Assembly (NCBI GenBank): GCA_004794785.1
Contig: SJOL01006408.1
Location: 1,276,617-1,340,616, forward strand
Origin: Opisthorchis felineus
Taxonomy: Eukaryota > Platyhelminthes > Trematoda > Opisthorchiida > Opisthorchiidae
Direction of reading: 5' to 3'
Length of the DNA: 64,000 bases
The notes beneath the pieces are model-generated. The model ran no database searches and was not told the origin of the DNA. It saw only the letters and a list, made by a program, of their open reading frames with translations. Shown one piece after another: positions 49,284-62,570 of this stretch; within the stretch, counting starts at the first letter, position 1, and the number at the start of each line of letters is the position of its first letter. A program made the position numbers and the translations under genes.

Positions 49284-49536
49284 GTTTCAAAAAACAAGAA
49301 CTCAGATGACCAACCTCTCGAGCGGGAGTTGCAAAAGCGGTTTATTGGATCGACAAAAATCATCGCCGGGGCTGTATGTGGAACGGAGGAGCCAGTCAGT
49401 CCCCACATGCTCGCGGGGTCATGCAATAAGACGGTTGATCTTCGACCGGAGCGTATCGATTCCTTGCCCTTCCGGACCAGCGTGGGGCAGGTATACAACG
49501 CTAATATCGATTACGCACGTGGGTCGGTCGTGTCAT
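49284..49536 (+). CDS. RASGRF: RasGRF exon: linker
   Basis: Acceptor CACTCCAG, donor TCAT|GTGAGT, phase 0 to 1, following in phase from the exon ending at 39821. Translation starts VSKNKNSDDQPLERELQKRF and includes GSTKIIAGAVCGTEEPVSPH. It has no counterpart I recognise, but the single open frame, good splice sites and phase continuity to both neighbours support it. Confidence 0.78.
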
Positions 49537-51225
<1,689 letters not shown>

Positions 51226-51403
51226 GGTCTGGTGCTGTTTCAAACGTGGATGAACCAAAACGTCCCTCGGTGTTCTCCTGCCCCGATCCTGAAGTAATGT
51301 CACCACGAAACAGTACGTTCCAAGGAACGATCGGCGATACAATAACTCCAATGCGAGCAAGGGCCGGAACTGTGGTGACGTCCTCGAGGCGTTCGAAACG
51401 TCG
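51226..51403 (+). CDS. RASGRF: RasGRF exon: linker (no internal Met start)
   Basis: Acceptor CTTTTTCCAG, donor GTCG|GTTAGT, phase 1 to 2. The leftover T joins GG to give Trp; translation continues SGAVSNVDEPKRPSVFSCPD, then MSPRNSTFQG, and TPMRARAGTVVTSSRRSKR. It is open throughout, Ser/Arg-rich and has several SP/TP sites. A longer open frame on the opposite strand over the same bases is judged a shadow. The exit phase does not fit the obvious continuation at 53392, so a hidden exon or another acceptor is needed. Confidence 0.75.
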
Positions 51404-52259
51404 GTTAGTTTAACACCGGAGCTATCTGCCTTATCTTCTGGTCTTACTATAACAAAATTGATTTTTCTTGAGAAAGCATCTCTATTGCTGAGATCGTAAG
51501 CCTCCTCAAAGAATTTTCCCCCACAGGGGATTTGCTTATCATGGTCACCATGGAATCTATAGGACTGTCTCACCCACGCCCCATTTCCTAATACTATTTA
51601 GCAGAAGTATTCGACAAAGGGGCCCAGTAGTGTTTGACTCAGTGGTCTACACTCAATGAAACCCAACCGTGATTCCGAAATTGATTTCCTATCTGGTCAG
51701 TTGAACAGAAAGTCTGTTGTAAAGCACACAAGTCATGTTGGTCTTGTTTTGCGCCACTCGTCGTAGGTGGAATGTTCTGTCTATAGAGTATTTAAAAGTA
51801 AAAAAGTCCGGAACAGTTGAAACGTTCTATCCTGTGGGGATCGCGTTCTAGGCTGGTTCACTTCGATGAGCGCTACTTGTGCTTCCAAAACTAGCCAAAC
51901 GCGTCTGATGACCCCATGCAAATTTTCTTCTAGTTTTGTGTTTCTATTTTAATAATATTTCGCCTAGCTTAGCCCGTAGACTTGTCCGCTACCAACTTTT
52001 CATCGTTTTAGGTTCACTTTCCGCCCCTTACATTTTACCCAAGTAATTTGGTTACTATCGAGTTAATTTATGCCAAACCGTACCAACTGCAGCCTCAAAC
52101 TTCGTCACTGTTCTCATCCATCTTTTGGACAGATGGTGCACAATAACACAACGAACGTGTTTGCGTGTATTCATAACAGCTGACAGCGGATTCCAGTGTA
52201 AATCTGCATTTGCCGCTGACCTTGAGCACGCTGCTGTTGTGTCAGGGGCTGTTTGTGCA

Positions 52260-52500
52260 TACATTGGAAAGAAACGGACCAGTGGGTAGATGAACGGATA
52301 ACTTCAATGCCAAACGATAGCAATGATGGTGACTTACCCTTCCTGCTAGCAGTTTGAAGGCTGCGGGTTCGAATCTCCCTGAAGCTACGTGGAATGCGCA
52401 CTGCTGATGATCTCCAATAGGGATGAAACAGTTGTACAGTTCTTCTCGACCTAGACTGGCCTCACTGACGGGATGAAGTCTCAATTAAAAATCCTCAAAT
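52260..52500 (+). mobile_element. tRNA-derived SINE, family 2
   Basis: B-box GCGGGTTCGAATCTCC, a bridge GTGGAATGCGCACTG, the ribozyme module (separate entry), then TCTTCTCGACCTAGACTGGC and a GATGAAGTCTCAATTAAAAA tail that recurs after the copy at 52590 (GATGAAATCTCAACTAAAAA). Confidence 0.7.
52400..52440 (+). ncRNA. Hammerhead-like ribozyme module, family 2
   Basis: ACTG (52400-52403) pairs with CAGT (52437-52440) as stem I. CTGATGA (52404-52410) is canonical. TCTCC-AATA-GGGAT forms a weak stem II, then GAAA and ACAGTTGT (52428-52435; near-palindrome) as helix III, with A52436 as the predicted cleavage base (GUA). Confidence 0.6.
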
Positions 52501-52589
52501 CGCTTCACACTTTCATAAGTCAATAACTAACACAGAGAAAAAATAATTTCACACTACCTGTAAAAAGTCCATCTGAGAAGTCACTTGAG

Positions 52590-52880
52590 GATCCGGTCAA
52601 TACGTGACCACTTGATATGACTTCTGTTATTGAAGAATGAGTGGCACCATATCCTGTCCAAGTACGAGTTAATCACACTGTTGATCAGCTGATCGTGACC
52701 GAACGGCTAAGTACTCAAACTACTAACCGAGAGGTCATGGTTTCGAAATCCCATTCAGTTCCGTGAGGTGCACTACGCTGATGATTCCCGATAAGGGTGA
52801 AATACCCGTGCAGTGCTTCCCGGCTTCCCAGCTTAGATTGGCTTCACGTACTTGATGAAATCTCAACTAAAAATTCTCAA
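52590..52880 (+). mobile_element. tRNA-derived SINE, family 2
   Basis: Head CAATACGTGACCACTTGA, A-box-like GACCGAACGGCTAAGTACTC, B-box-like TGGTTTCGAAATCCC, then CACTACGCTGATGATTCCC, AAGGGTGAAATACCCGTG and CAGTGCTTCC. The core CTGATGA is intact at 52778-52784; GAAAC has become GAAAT and helix III is altered. Confidence 0.7.
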
Positions 52881-53391
52881 ATCTCCTCAAACTACCGCCA
52901 AAAAGCAGTTTGTTTCTTCAAAACTTTCTCTGTTGTTCACCCTATAGAACCAACAGACGATTTTGCAAACCTTTCATCACGAATTTAGGTGACATCAGTG
53001 GGCTGTTAGGGCCCGTAGCGATGGGCCCACAACACTTCCTAACAACGCACTGATAATGTCACCTTAACTGGTGATGAAACGTTTGCAATCAAACTGCCTA
53101 GCTCACCGAACAAACCGATGACCACCTACCTGAGCTACCAACATTTGCCTCAATAGCGAATTTTAGATAGTTGGTTGGTTGTCTGCCATTCCACCTAGAA
53201 AACTCGCATGCTCCGATCGGTACTGTCTCATTTGTCTACCATTTTGTTAAGAACGATGATAACATACTAGGATCGTACCTTTGTTTACATTTCGTTGACC
53301 CCACTATGTTTGCTTGGTTGATTGTTCTCTCCGTCGCTCGCAAACTTTCCTGAAATATTGTGTTTATAAACAGCGGTAGCCTGTTTTCCAG

Positions 53392-53680
53392 GTACACTTT
53401 TGCCTCACTCAGCTGGTCCTCCTTTGGCCAAAACTCCCAGGGTGAATAATCGATTGATAGAGAATACAGGCAACTTGGACAATTTAATACTAGAAAGCCG
53501 GCAGCATCGACCTTCTCTTTCCTGACCTCTTATCCTCACGGAACGACAGAGTACCTTATTAAGCCTCCACCTCCTCGTTGGGAAGACTGTCAGTGTCCAA
53601 AGCGTGTCAAGGTTGAATTCAGCGACCTAACTGATGCAAATCCGCCATCCCCTTTCAGATTATCCGAATCCATGCCAGCC
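53392..53680 (+). CDS. Probable linker exon with frame break (unresolved)
   Basis: After a good acceptor (CTGTTTTCCAG) one frame reads LLPHSAGPPLAKTPRVNNRL and on to ESRQHRPSLS, then stops at TGA 53523. A frame one base back is open from 53450 and reads FLTSYPHGTTEYLIKPPPPR, then WEDCQCPKRVKVEFSDL and on to a stop at 53681. Both halves look like protein, and they meet at 53515-53523 around CTCTTTCC. Either an indel (assembly error or real mutation) breaks one exon, or one half is chance. No strong donor exists; AAG|GTTGAA at 53612 is weak. The entry phase (1) also disagrees with the previous exon (2). Confidence 0.45.
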
Positions 53681-55479
53681 TGACAGCTGAAGACTAAGTT
53701 GAGTTTGTTAACCGCTAGGTGTTGTTACATATTCGGAGCTCCTGGATGGTTCTGCACTTGATGGCTGTTGTCTCGTGGGTGGCCGTCTATTGGTTATGTC
53801 TGAACTGAACCTGCCAGACTACGCGATAAGCAGAAGTCAGAGAACCCTGGACGCGGCTGTATTTTCAGGTCAAACATGCAGAGCTTCTGCGTAAACATAT
53901 AGGATGACCAAAAGGGCCAATTATGGTCGTTCGCTTGTTCGTTCCGTCCAGCCAATGGTGACGTTCCTGCCGTGAACAACTTCACACCCATTCCGCTGGT
54001 CGTATGCTGCTAAGCTGTGCTTGGTAAGCCCCACCAACACACTTGCTATCCGGAACGTGTGAGACCGATGGTGACCTTGGGGACGCGTCGTTCTCTGCAT
54101 ATGTGCTTTTTCATATCTGGACGCGTCCCGACAATGGCAATAACAAGACTACAAGACCGTTATCCATAAATCATGCAAACTCGTCGTACGCGTCGATCGA
54201 AGTGCATTGCTGCAGCTGCTTGCAGAAATTGGACCCGAAGGAAATCCGTTTAAGTTGATTTAAAACTCTGCCCCACCGGAAATAACTTTTGAACATAGGT
54301 GGTCGGATATCAACCCCACTGTTCACTGAAGCTGGTGTTCTCCGAAGCTTGCATCCAATTTAAGTGTCTGACGCCGTTGTGATCGGTTGCAATCCAGAAA
54401 CATTCTAGATTCTACCAAGGGGACTGAGCGAACTCGCAACGTGGTCTTGAAGTAGCTCTTTATTGTCTTTTAGTGTAACTACTCATTATTCCAGATGACA
54501 TGTTCTCTAGCCTCTCAGCCCTCGCTGTAATGAGGTTTTATAGAAGACGAGTAGTTTGAAGTAAATAAGAGTAACTCACTCTAGGAATCTCATCTATCTG
54601 ACGACTAGTCGTGTGCTCATTCCATTATAACTTACCTCAAAGTTTTTAATCGCAAGTATCCCTCACTAATAGATTTATTCCGTCCGTTTTTATTCCTCGT
54701 TAATTCATGAAAGATGACTGTGTTATTTCAAGTCCACCGAACCCCATTTCAAGAATTCTCGTTGTTTAGTTTTCATGAGCTAGTAAAATTTTCCTACCTA
54801 TTAATTTCGGCTACCGTTCACTCCCGTTCACCTGAAACCTGTTTCCACTCCTGGGAAACGACTCAATTTCAATTTGTTGTTCCCCCGTTTTGAAGTTCAC
54901 CGTACTTTTGTTCTCCCTTACATTACCCGATTCCCCACGGGTGATAACTGGTTTGAAGTAACTTTTCAGCTTGCCTGATGCCATTATTCATCACTTTAGG
55001 GTTTTCGATTTCTGTAAGTCCTAAAAATAACCACTCAATGATTTCTCGTTCCAATTTTTTTCAAATCGAAAATGCATACTCAGTTGCCCAAAGGTTTCCT
55101 TAACTTGGCTCGAGATGATTTCGGATCCAATCAATTAGCCACAACCTTATTCGGCAACAGAGAACATTTCCCAATAGCTCAAGCTGGGAAAGGAACAAAT
55201 GGTTTCAGAGACAACATGGCGCACAATACTCTTGCTTTGATCGGCTGTTGAATACTTGCAAATAGCCTGCTCGTAGCATGAAAGAAGTTTCGAATTTCGA
55301 TAGAGTTTTCATGCTCTAACTGCAGTTAGTCATCAGCAGTGGGCAGCCCACGAATCTCTAAGGGGATTAACACCCGTGGTACCTTTTCAGCTAACTATGA
55401 CTATGACCAACTCAGAAGGGCGCGCTTTTTGTGAGGCACTCTGCCTTCTGAGCAGAGTGCTTACTGGTTATTGGTAGTA

Positions 55480-55690
55480 TGAAGTGCTTCTGAAATCTCA
55501 TTGGAGATCTTACCCTGCAACTGAAGTGAGTAAGTCGCGCCGCCGGTCAGTCACTCGTGGTCAAATAGTACAGTCTTCAGTCACTACCTGGGGTTCGAAT
55601 CTCCCCCAGAGAGTCGTAGGGTGTACACTGCTGGTGATTCCAACCGAGAGCGAAGCAGATGCACAGCACTCAACAACTTTTTAGTACCGA
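55480..55690 (+). mobile_element. tRNA-derived SINE, family 2 (decayed core)
   Basis: B-box CTGGGGTTCGAATCTCCC at about 55588-55605, then GTGTACACTGCTGGTGATTC and GAGAGCGAAGCAGATGCACA. This follows the family 2 order (ACTG, CTGGTGA, stem, CGAAGC for GAAAC), with core changes like those at 2.9 kb. Confidence 0.6.
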
Positions 55691-55707
55691 CTGAGGTCAC
55701 GTGCCAG

Positions 55708-55901
55708 TGACTAGTCAGGGATCTTCGTCTGATTACTTATCAGTCTCAACGGACTCTCTGTCCCCATCTAATGAAGCTCAAACAAGTCGAGGTCCTCTTG
55801 TAACTGAGCCCTTCGGAATCCTAAAATACACTTCATTCAGACTAAATCATTGCTGCTTACGAATGGTGTACCTTCATCTTCTGCCTTCTTTTTGCATGCA
55901 G
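55708..55901 (+). CDS. Possible linker exon, Ser-rich
   Basis: After CACGTGCCAG the frame reads TSQGSSSDYLSVSTDSLSPS then NEAQTSRGPLVTEPFG, resembling other linker exons in composition. The 3' part (RLNHCCLRMVYLHLL...) looks less like linker, and the donor CAG|GTGTGC leaves in phase 0 whereas the next exon needs phase 2. Exact borders are therefore uncertain; an earlier weak donor is possible. Confidence 0.35.
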
Positions 55902-55959
55902 GTGTGCAAACTGTCTTGTAAACATGATTAAAATTCCCAATTTTATTATTCCTTGACAG

Positions 55960-56449
55960 CTCCAGCAATACCGCTGCGGCTCAAGCGTTTGCCGTTGCCA
56001 CTGCCGGCAGTGCTTGCCCCTTGGCAGCGGCGGGTATCATGGGGCTTGGCCCAAACCTGACTCGAACAGCACTCCGGTTTACGGCTGGTACTGCATCTGC
56101 GGCTGCAGCAAATGTCGGATATAAAACAGTGGCTTGTACACTGGCAACCACTTCTGCCGGCACAGCGACCGTGGGCGGACCTACTACGGCGACCACCCTG
56201 TCAAGTCTTTCCAATACATCACCCGGTTCATTCCAGTTCAATGGACGTGCCAGTGCAACCGGTGTCTTCGGTTCGACCAGTGCAGCTGTACAGAACAGTG
56301 CGGCGTCCATCAACGGAACGTCAAACAACCTAACTCAGGCACCTCAGAACAATATAGACCAGCAAACTAGACGTTCCATGATGATGGCGACGGCTTCTTG
56401 TCTACGTGTGCTCAATGTTGTGCGTCACTGGATTACCAAATTCCCCGAT
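55960..56449 (+). CDS. RASGRF: RasGRF exon: Ala-rich segment and pre-catalytic helix
   Basis: Acceptor CCTTGACAG, entry phase 2, exit phase 0 at GAT|GTACGC. It begins SSNTAAAQAFAVATAGS, matching the vertebrate motif (S)AASAFAIATAG. A long Ala/Thr/Ser/Gly-rich expansion follows (about 110 residues), then RRSMMMATASCLRVLNVVRH and WITKFPD, matching vertebrate (R)RAATNRVLNVLRHWVSKH.QD at the N-terminal edge of the CDC25 domain. The low-complexity middle is absent from vertebrates. Confidence 0.95.
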
Positions 56450-57384
56450 GTACGCAGCTAATTTTAGTGTGCCCGAAAACGGCTTTTAACTTTAATTACT
56501 CATTGGTTAGTTAGTGGTATCATTTTCTCCCAAAACACACTGGCTGCAGCTGCTGGGGTGCACCATGGAGAACGGTCCAGGTGACCCAAAGTCCACAGAC
56601 GCTTCGCGAAGTCAGAAAGTACCTGCCATCACTGAAAAACGAAAAGACAGCTGTGGATGCCTCATTCCATCCGCAAAAGCCGTACTCGTCTTCATGAATG
56701 ACATCAAAATATGCGGTATGCTCTCGGAATGTAACACTTGCTGGAATGAAATAATACTGCGGGTGGCAATGCCGTTGCCATTATCCCTATTCTAGTTCAT
56801 TAACTGAAACATAAAAAACACTGGGCGAATGTTTACACGTGGCCACTTTTTATATACCATATGCTGAGGGAAAATGATTCAGGGAGCGTGAGTACCATAC
56901 GACCAAGTGACTTGAATTCCCATCGAGCACGTTACGATTGTATGCGTGTCTGACTGCGATAATACGATCACTGGCGTACCAGCCTATTCGTCGCCACTCG
57001 AACTGGATTTTTTCCTGTTCAGAAAGCTGGTTTATGAGCAATAAAGTAAAGAACGATTGGTGGATCGGGAATTCCACGGTACTATGTGAAACAAATGAAT
57101 AGAAAATGGAGGAGACATCTAAGTTACTCGCGCTTCTAAGACCGAACCTTGAACACCCACGTGATTCAACAAAGCACTTCTGAATTATAACAAGCCCAGC
57201 AACTATGTGGTGGTCAAAATGGAACTAAGTGAAGTTCAGTGCGACCAGGCTGTGCTTTCAGAATTCCCATTTATTCGGTTACGGATAAATAAAACAGAAG
57301 CGGCAGTCGTTCAGCTGTGATGTCCTTTGACATACAACGCAATGGAAACACGGAGGCTGGATTTGCGCGTTGACCCTCGCGCCT

Positions 57385-57485
57385 GAATATGGGCAGCCGA
57401 CATCCAGGATTGGGCTCGAACCACGTATCTTCAAGCCGGAAGTTTCGTGTCTTAACCGCCGGGCTATCCCGACTCGTTTTTGTAC
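57385..57485 (-). mobile_element. tRNA-derived SINE head
   Basis: The reverse complement reads GATAGCCCGGCGGTTAAGAC (A-box) and GATACGTGGTTCGAGCCC (B-box) at normal spacing. No paired acceptor stem or 3' processing context is visible, so it is not called as a tRNA gene. Confidence 0.6.
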
Positions 57486-58019
57486 TGGTTGTTCCGACAG
57501 AACAGGGTTAGGCAGGACAGCGATGTTGCTTCTCTGTGCACCAAACGATTAGAGGACAACGACTTATCGGAGAATGTGGTTGGCGAAAAATAATCATTAG
57601 GATCGCATGCATGATTTGACGTTTCGTTTGTCCTTTCCGCGTCAATAAGACGCATCCGAAAAATAACTCAACACTACAAACAGTGTAGTGCTAGTGAATT
57701 TTCACTTCCCATCTTTTGACTTCCCCGATTCGGCAAGAAACATGGCCTCCGAACATAAATGCATGGTGCGAACGTGGGCGCCTCTTTATTTCACCTTCGG
57801 AAGGAGATAGCTTTTCGTCTCGTTCACCAACCCCGTACAATACTCCACAGGAGAGACGGACTTGGTTCCATAAACTGATAGGACCGAGTGATTTTTTGTC
57901 CGCTCATCGAATCATCTCTGTAGGTCAGACTACCGCTCCCATGTGAACTTCTCTGTGAACCACTTCTAGTTCATAGTTCGTTCGAAAGGAAAGAAGTTTT
58001 TTTCTGAAGGAACGCATAA

Positions 58020-58215
58020 ATTTGCCGCGAAATCTTCGACGACCCACTGCCAGCTTCACCCATCTTGGGGTCTTAGCTAATACGTCCATTCGCCCTTGTT
58101 ATTTGGTTTTAACGGGAGACTAACCTGAATTCCAGTTGAATCTCTCTTTGTGACCTTCATCAGCTGAATTGATGGCCACCTCATGTTTCAGTTAGTCCGA
58201 TATTCGATATATCTC
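58020..58215. repeat. Family 3 repeat, decayed
   Basis: 58030-58075 reads on the minus strand as CCCCAAGATGGGTGAAGCTG, GCAGTGGGTCGTCGAAG. The next part carries GGGAGACTAACCTGAATTCC and, on the minus strand, GATATATCGAATATCGGAC with AACATGAGGTGGC, the same parts as other family 3 tails. Confidence 0.5.
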
Positions 58216-58694
58216 GGCAAACAGACCATATATCACGGTCATTCTACAGTGAGGTTGGATTCGATTTCGACCTACGGCTGTCAAGAAAAATTTTCCGTTA
58301 CAACCCCTAAGTGATTGCTGGGGTACAGTCTTAACTTTTCATTATATTATGCTATCGCGCGATAGTACTTTCTGCCCAGGTTTTCCAAAACAAGTTTTCG
58401 TATCTCATAAAGTAAAGGTGGGGTGCTAACCAAGGAGTACTGGGTGAGAAGGACACGAGGACAACACCTCATCAACTTGAGCTCATTTACCTGGTATTGG
58501 ATTGCCTGAAAATGCGTCAGTAAACAAAAGATTATACTCTCATGGTATTACAGAGATTTTTAGATTCTAATCAATGTTTCATCTTTCAAGTGCGATCAGC
58601 CTGGGCTGAACAACCGAGAAGCACCGTAAAGCCCTTTTTATCTTTCATAATAGTCATCAGAAATGCATATCTCACGACCCTCTAGGAAGGTTCT

Positions 58695-58865
58695 CTTGAC
58701 TTTCGTTTGGCCACGAGTGACCAAACGACAGAATGAGTAATTCGTACTCGGACATGATATAGTGCCACTCAGCCTCCAGTCAGGGAATGCACTTAGAATA
58801 TCGATGATTCTCAGCAGGAAAGAAACAGCTGTACGGTACTTCCTGGTCTCTTAGAATGGGTAAAC
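58695..58865 (+). mobile_element. tRNA-derived SINE, family 2 with palindromic helix III
   Basis: A GTTTGGCCACGAGTGACC stretch precedes CATGATATAGTGCCACTC, then ATCGATGATTCTCAGCAGG, AAAGAAACAGCTGTACGG and TACTTCCTGG. This copy keeps a perfect helix III palindrome ACAGCTGT and GAAAC, while the core has ATCGATGA in place of CTGATGA. Confidence 0.6.
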
Positions 58866-59110
58866 TTCATTTGTAGGACGAAATGTTGATTGAAAAAAGC
58901 CTGTGTCTCAACAATAAGCAGGCCGAGACGGATGTATCTTATCTAGTTGCTCATAAATCAACAAACACCCTTGTGAAATACACTTGTATCTCCCTCCGGC
59001 GAACCGGCAGCTTAGATTGCGGTGATATGAAAGTAAAACTGAACAGTTAAGTTATTCCTCTTAGTTCACAATCATACTGTTTTCAGTTATATGCCTTTCT
59101 CGTTCCGCAG

Positions 59111-59290
59111 GATTTCGACGGTGATGCTCTGTTGAAACAAGAAATGAAGAGTTTGCTAGAATCGCTTGTCACCTGTCCTCAGTTGCTTCCAAATGACCAA
59201 AAGGCAGCCGGACAACTTTTGAGACAAATGCTCTGTGATCAGCTTGTGGAAAACCGTATCAATCTGGATAGTATACTTACCCCAACACAA
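59111..59290 (+). CDS. RASGRF: RasGRF exon: CDC25 domain, N-terminal helices
   Basis: Acceptor CGTTCCGCAG, donor CAA|GTAAGT, phase 0 to 0, 60 codons. Translation DFDGDALLKQEMKSLLESLV, then LLPNDQKAAGQLLRQML, aligning with vertebrate DFE.N.ELK..V...LEEV..DP.LL.QERKAA.NI.R.L. It is the start of the RasGEF fold that pairs with the REM domain. Confidence 0.97.
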
Positions 59291-60129
59291 GTAAGTTTCC
59301 TTCGTGTCTGATAAAGTATTGGTGAGCTTTCATGTACACGCATTCGACGAAATGCGGTAGCTCGTTGAACTGAGTTACTTCCCTTCAGAAGCTTTGTTCG
59401 GTTTCTGTGGTGAAGAAAGATCAACCAAATGACCCGCAGCGAGAGACTAACGGACTACAGATAACCTGCCCTGAAGTCGGTCCGATATTTTGGAAAAGTT
59501 AACTTCGGACTGAAAGGGGCACGTGCTCTCGCACTCAAGTGCTGAGACATCTATGGGTTCTTTCATCGTAACTGTATCCGAAGTTGCGTGTAAATTGGTA
59601 TATAGTACTTACAAATGATCTGATACTTTTGGTGACCGGCTTTCCGGAGGTGAGGTACTCGAAACAAGCAAGTACCATGTAGTTCGGGCGGATCGCGAAA
59701 AGGTCACGGGTCACAAGAAGGCGTGCCCTGATTGGTAAAAATATGGACCAATGATAAAAGGATACTCCCATTTCGGACTTCTCATCCCGTCATGCGGATC
59801 CTAGCTTGCCCTTGTGGAAGATCTTGTAACCACTCTGTAAATACAGCTGCGGCAATCTTCCCTTAACTCCACTAAAGTCCATCTCAACTTATCAAACCAT
59901 TTGATTTATCATTGTGGGCGGAACGACAAACCAAGGACCAGCATAGTAGTGACAGTCTACGACGCCAGCATTTGAGCTTACTCGATGTTCACGTGGAGGG
60001 CGACCGAGCCATTGGATTAAGTACGCAAACGCCGTGCAACAACACTATGTTACTGTGTTATTATTATGGCTTATGCAATATGAATATCTCTTAACTACCC
60101 TGAGAATGCGTCTTGTCAATTTCCTATAG
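59291..60129. other. Intron
   Basis: Donor GTAAGT, acceptor TTTCCTATAG. Nothing recognised. Confidence 0.85.
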
Positions 60130-60227
60130 GTCCCATCGGAGAAAAATTTTGATACACTCTCAGCCCTGGATATATCCGAACAACTGACCCTTCTCGACTT
60201 CCAGATATTCCGTTCAATTAGAAGCGA
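60130..60227 (+). CDS. RASGRF: RasGRF exon: CDC25 domain, helix before catalytic core
   Basis: Phase 0 to 2, donor CGA|GTAAGT. Translation VPSEKNFDTLSALDISEQLT then LLDFQIFRSIRS. It matches vertebrate F..LSA(M/L)E(L/I)AEQ(I/L)TLLDH..F..IPYEE, the start of the conserved RasGEF catalytic region. The leftover GA joins A from the next exon to give Glu. Confidence 0.97.
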
Positions 60228-62570
60228 GTAAGTTCCAAATTAGGTTCATTCCCACACCAAAATATCTTTGCTGATTGACTATCCACGAGGAAATTACTTG
60301 TTTCGGTATACGCGGTAAATAGCCGCTTAGAAGTTGCCTGTGAATACGAGATAATTTCCATTTAGTTTGTTGAACCCTTCACATTTAAAGATGATGATAA
60401 AGCCCACATAGACTAATTTACGTCTGAATTCCACGAAGCTTTATTCATTTTGTCTTCGGAATGCACCATCAATTTCGACGATGAAACCCCAGAAAGATGA
60501 AACACTGTTTGCTGAAAACCACATTACAAAATGAAACAGATAGCTTGTTTTTGGTTCCAAGCCAAAATCCAGTAAACTTGTTAACGATCGAGAGTAGAAC
60601 CGTAGTTTGTTCTACAAATGTTCAAACCCTGAGACAAGAATGAAGCCAATGCAGAGAGCTTTCCAGTTCTGTGAAGACGAATCGTTACTGAAGAATCACA
60701 GAAAAATCGGGGAGGCTTTTTCGACTGCTTTGCGAACCCTCCAAGCCCCTAATCACCAAAATGATGTGACCCACCAGAATGTTTCTGTGGAAGCATGTTG
60801 CAGGTAGATAATAATGAAAAAGCTATAGAATTAATGTCTAAATAACTCTCGCTGCATAATTTACGCACACCTGGAAGAAAATAAATCCCTTAGCATCGCA
60901 ATTCTGGTATACAACCAACACGGACATTTCGTGTGGCCCGATGTTATTACGGTCCCAAACATTAGACACTATGCGCCAGATAGTGTGCTTCTTGGAGTTT
61001 CGCACTTTATGATGTCACAGTTTCCTTCCTCATTTGCATTTATTGGTTGATAGAAGGAAAGAGTTTGGGAAAAAGATCCCCGTGTAACCAGAAACTTCTT
61101 GAACAGTTTGTTAACCAGGCTCGTTGAAGACGTGTAATCACCGCTGCTGTTTAGCCGTGTTTTAAAATGCTGTTAGATCGCAGTCTGCACTGGTGTAGAC
61201 CACAAATTTCAGGGCATTTTTGGTTGCTGCACATATAGCCTGTAGCGTTTGGTTGACTGTTGGGCGCTCTGGATTGAAGGTTTTTCTACCAGGTTAGTTG
61301 TACAGGCAAGAAATAGCTCGTCGCGTTGACGAATCACGGCAGAAATACTACTACAGAGCACAAAACGCATCAGTACCGCTGATCGACTAGAAAAGGAGCT
61401 TGCAAGCAGTTGGTAGCACTCCATGCCTGGATGGTATGTGCTCTTACAGCTGCCTTCCCATAACCTGGGCCATCACAGCGCTCAACGTAGCTCACATCTG
61501 TGAAAACAGTGGAGTTGCTACTTTGCGCTCGTAAGCTTTAGGCCTGGAGAGCGTAGCAACACTGCTTAGAAAATCTTGCCCAAGGATGCAACGTGTGACA
61601 ACAGTTAGGGCCACGTAGAACCAATGGGTTGATGGAGACTGTGCAACCAAGACTGCAGAAGCTGCAAGGTCCGGTTGCCAAAACGTCTGCTGTCGTTTGG
61701 ATACTCCTAAACACAGCGGTCTAAGTGTATCGTATGTAGTTCAAAGAACCGGTTTTTTGAAAGTTTACGCTACAGTTCGAAGGATATTATTCACAAAGTT
61801 GCCCAAAAACTCTTCGACAGCTCACGACCGCTTTTGCCTTTCTTCTTCAGGCCCATCAAGTAGGTGCATTCTCCTAGTTTAGGTCAACCCTGCGTCCTAC
61901 CTGAACCCAGATTGGACGTAGTTCGCGGAGATGTAGAGTTTTCAGTAATCTTATGAGTAGTTTCTTTCGAAAAAATATGCAGCAATATCTTGGGTATCAT
62001 ACCAACTGAGACACGAAGCAGCCTTTACGCAGCACATTCAATTGGAGAATAGCGTAAACGAGAGCTTCAGATGAGAGTCATTTGAATCTCCTATTGAAAG
62101 GGGTGTATTTCATGAATTTACGCCAAATCATTTAAGATACTCCGCTGATGTCCACGGAGGCCCTGTTTTCAGGCAAAGTTATCATAAGATAAGCTTGACC
62201 AACACCCGAATTCGAAAGAAAATTCAGAACCCGATAAAAATTTGACTTCTGCACCCTCGTGGTAATGTTTTGGACACAGTTCGGAGGGTGAAACTACCTG
62301 AGCGCACAGTGAGGTGGTTTTAACCTAGGAAAACCAGTAAGGATAAGGATTATAACCAACTGAGAAGTACAAAAATGGCAACTTGTTGCACGAAACAAAA
62401 GATGCGGATCTGGACCAGTGCACACTCGCTTGGGCTCAGGGTCGAACTGGTGGACAGGCAGGTACGGACCACTGTTCGTCAGAGCATCGCCCAAATACTA
62501 ATCAAATCTACCAAACGTAGAGCTGCCCTTTCCACAATTTAAAAAGGCTCTCTCCCTCTTGCCTTTGCAG
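60228..62570. other. Intron
   Basis: Contains a family 3 repeat at 61800-62110: the minus-strand module (CACCTACTTGATGGGCCTG, GCGGTCGTGAGCTGTCG) is followed by the plus-strand tail (CAATATCTTGGGTATCATAC, GAGACACGAAGCAGCC). The acceptor TTGCAG is preceded by a good pyrimidine tract. Confidence 0.85.
61803..61882 (-). repeat. Family 3 module, minus strand
   Basis: On the minus strand: CACCTACTTGATGGGCCTGA, AGAAAGGCAAAAGCGGTC, GTGAGCTGTCGAAGAG. Stem I (CCTAC/GTGAG) and the TTGATG core variant are kept; GAAAC has become AAAAGC. Confidence 0.55.

Larger units (their letters stand above)
51404..55959. other. Region with unresolved linker exons and three SINEs
   Basis: The coding path from 51403 to 55960 is not settled. 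Two stretches look coding (53392-53680 and 55708-55901; separate entries). The remainder is intron with family 2 SINEs at 52260-52500, 52590-52880 and 55480-55690. Confidence 0.6.
56450..59110. other. Intron
   Basis: Contains a minus-strand SINE head (57385-57485), a minus-strand family 3 repeat (58020-58215) and a family 2 SINE (58695-58865). No exon seen. Confidence 0.85.

Noticed and set aside
55981..56328. 115-codon Ala/Val-rich minus-strand open frame
   Set aside because: Antisense shadow of the Ala-rich RasGRF exon with the AFAVATAG motif.
57385..57485. tRNA gene on the minus strand
   Set aside because: A- and B-boxes are present but the acceptor, D and anticodon stems do not pair convincingly; similar heads recur in SINEs.
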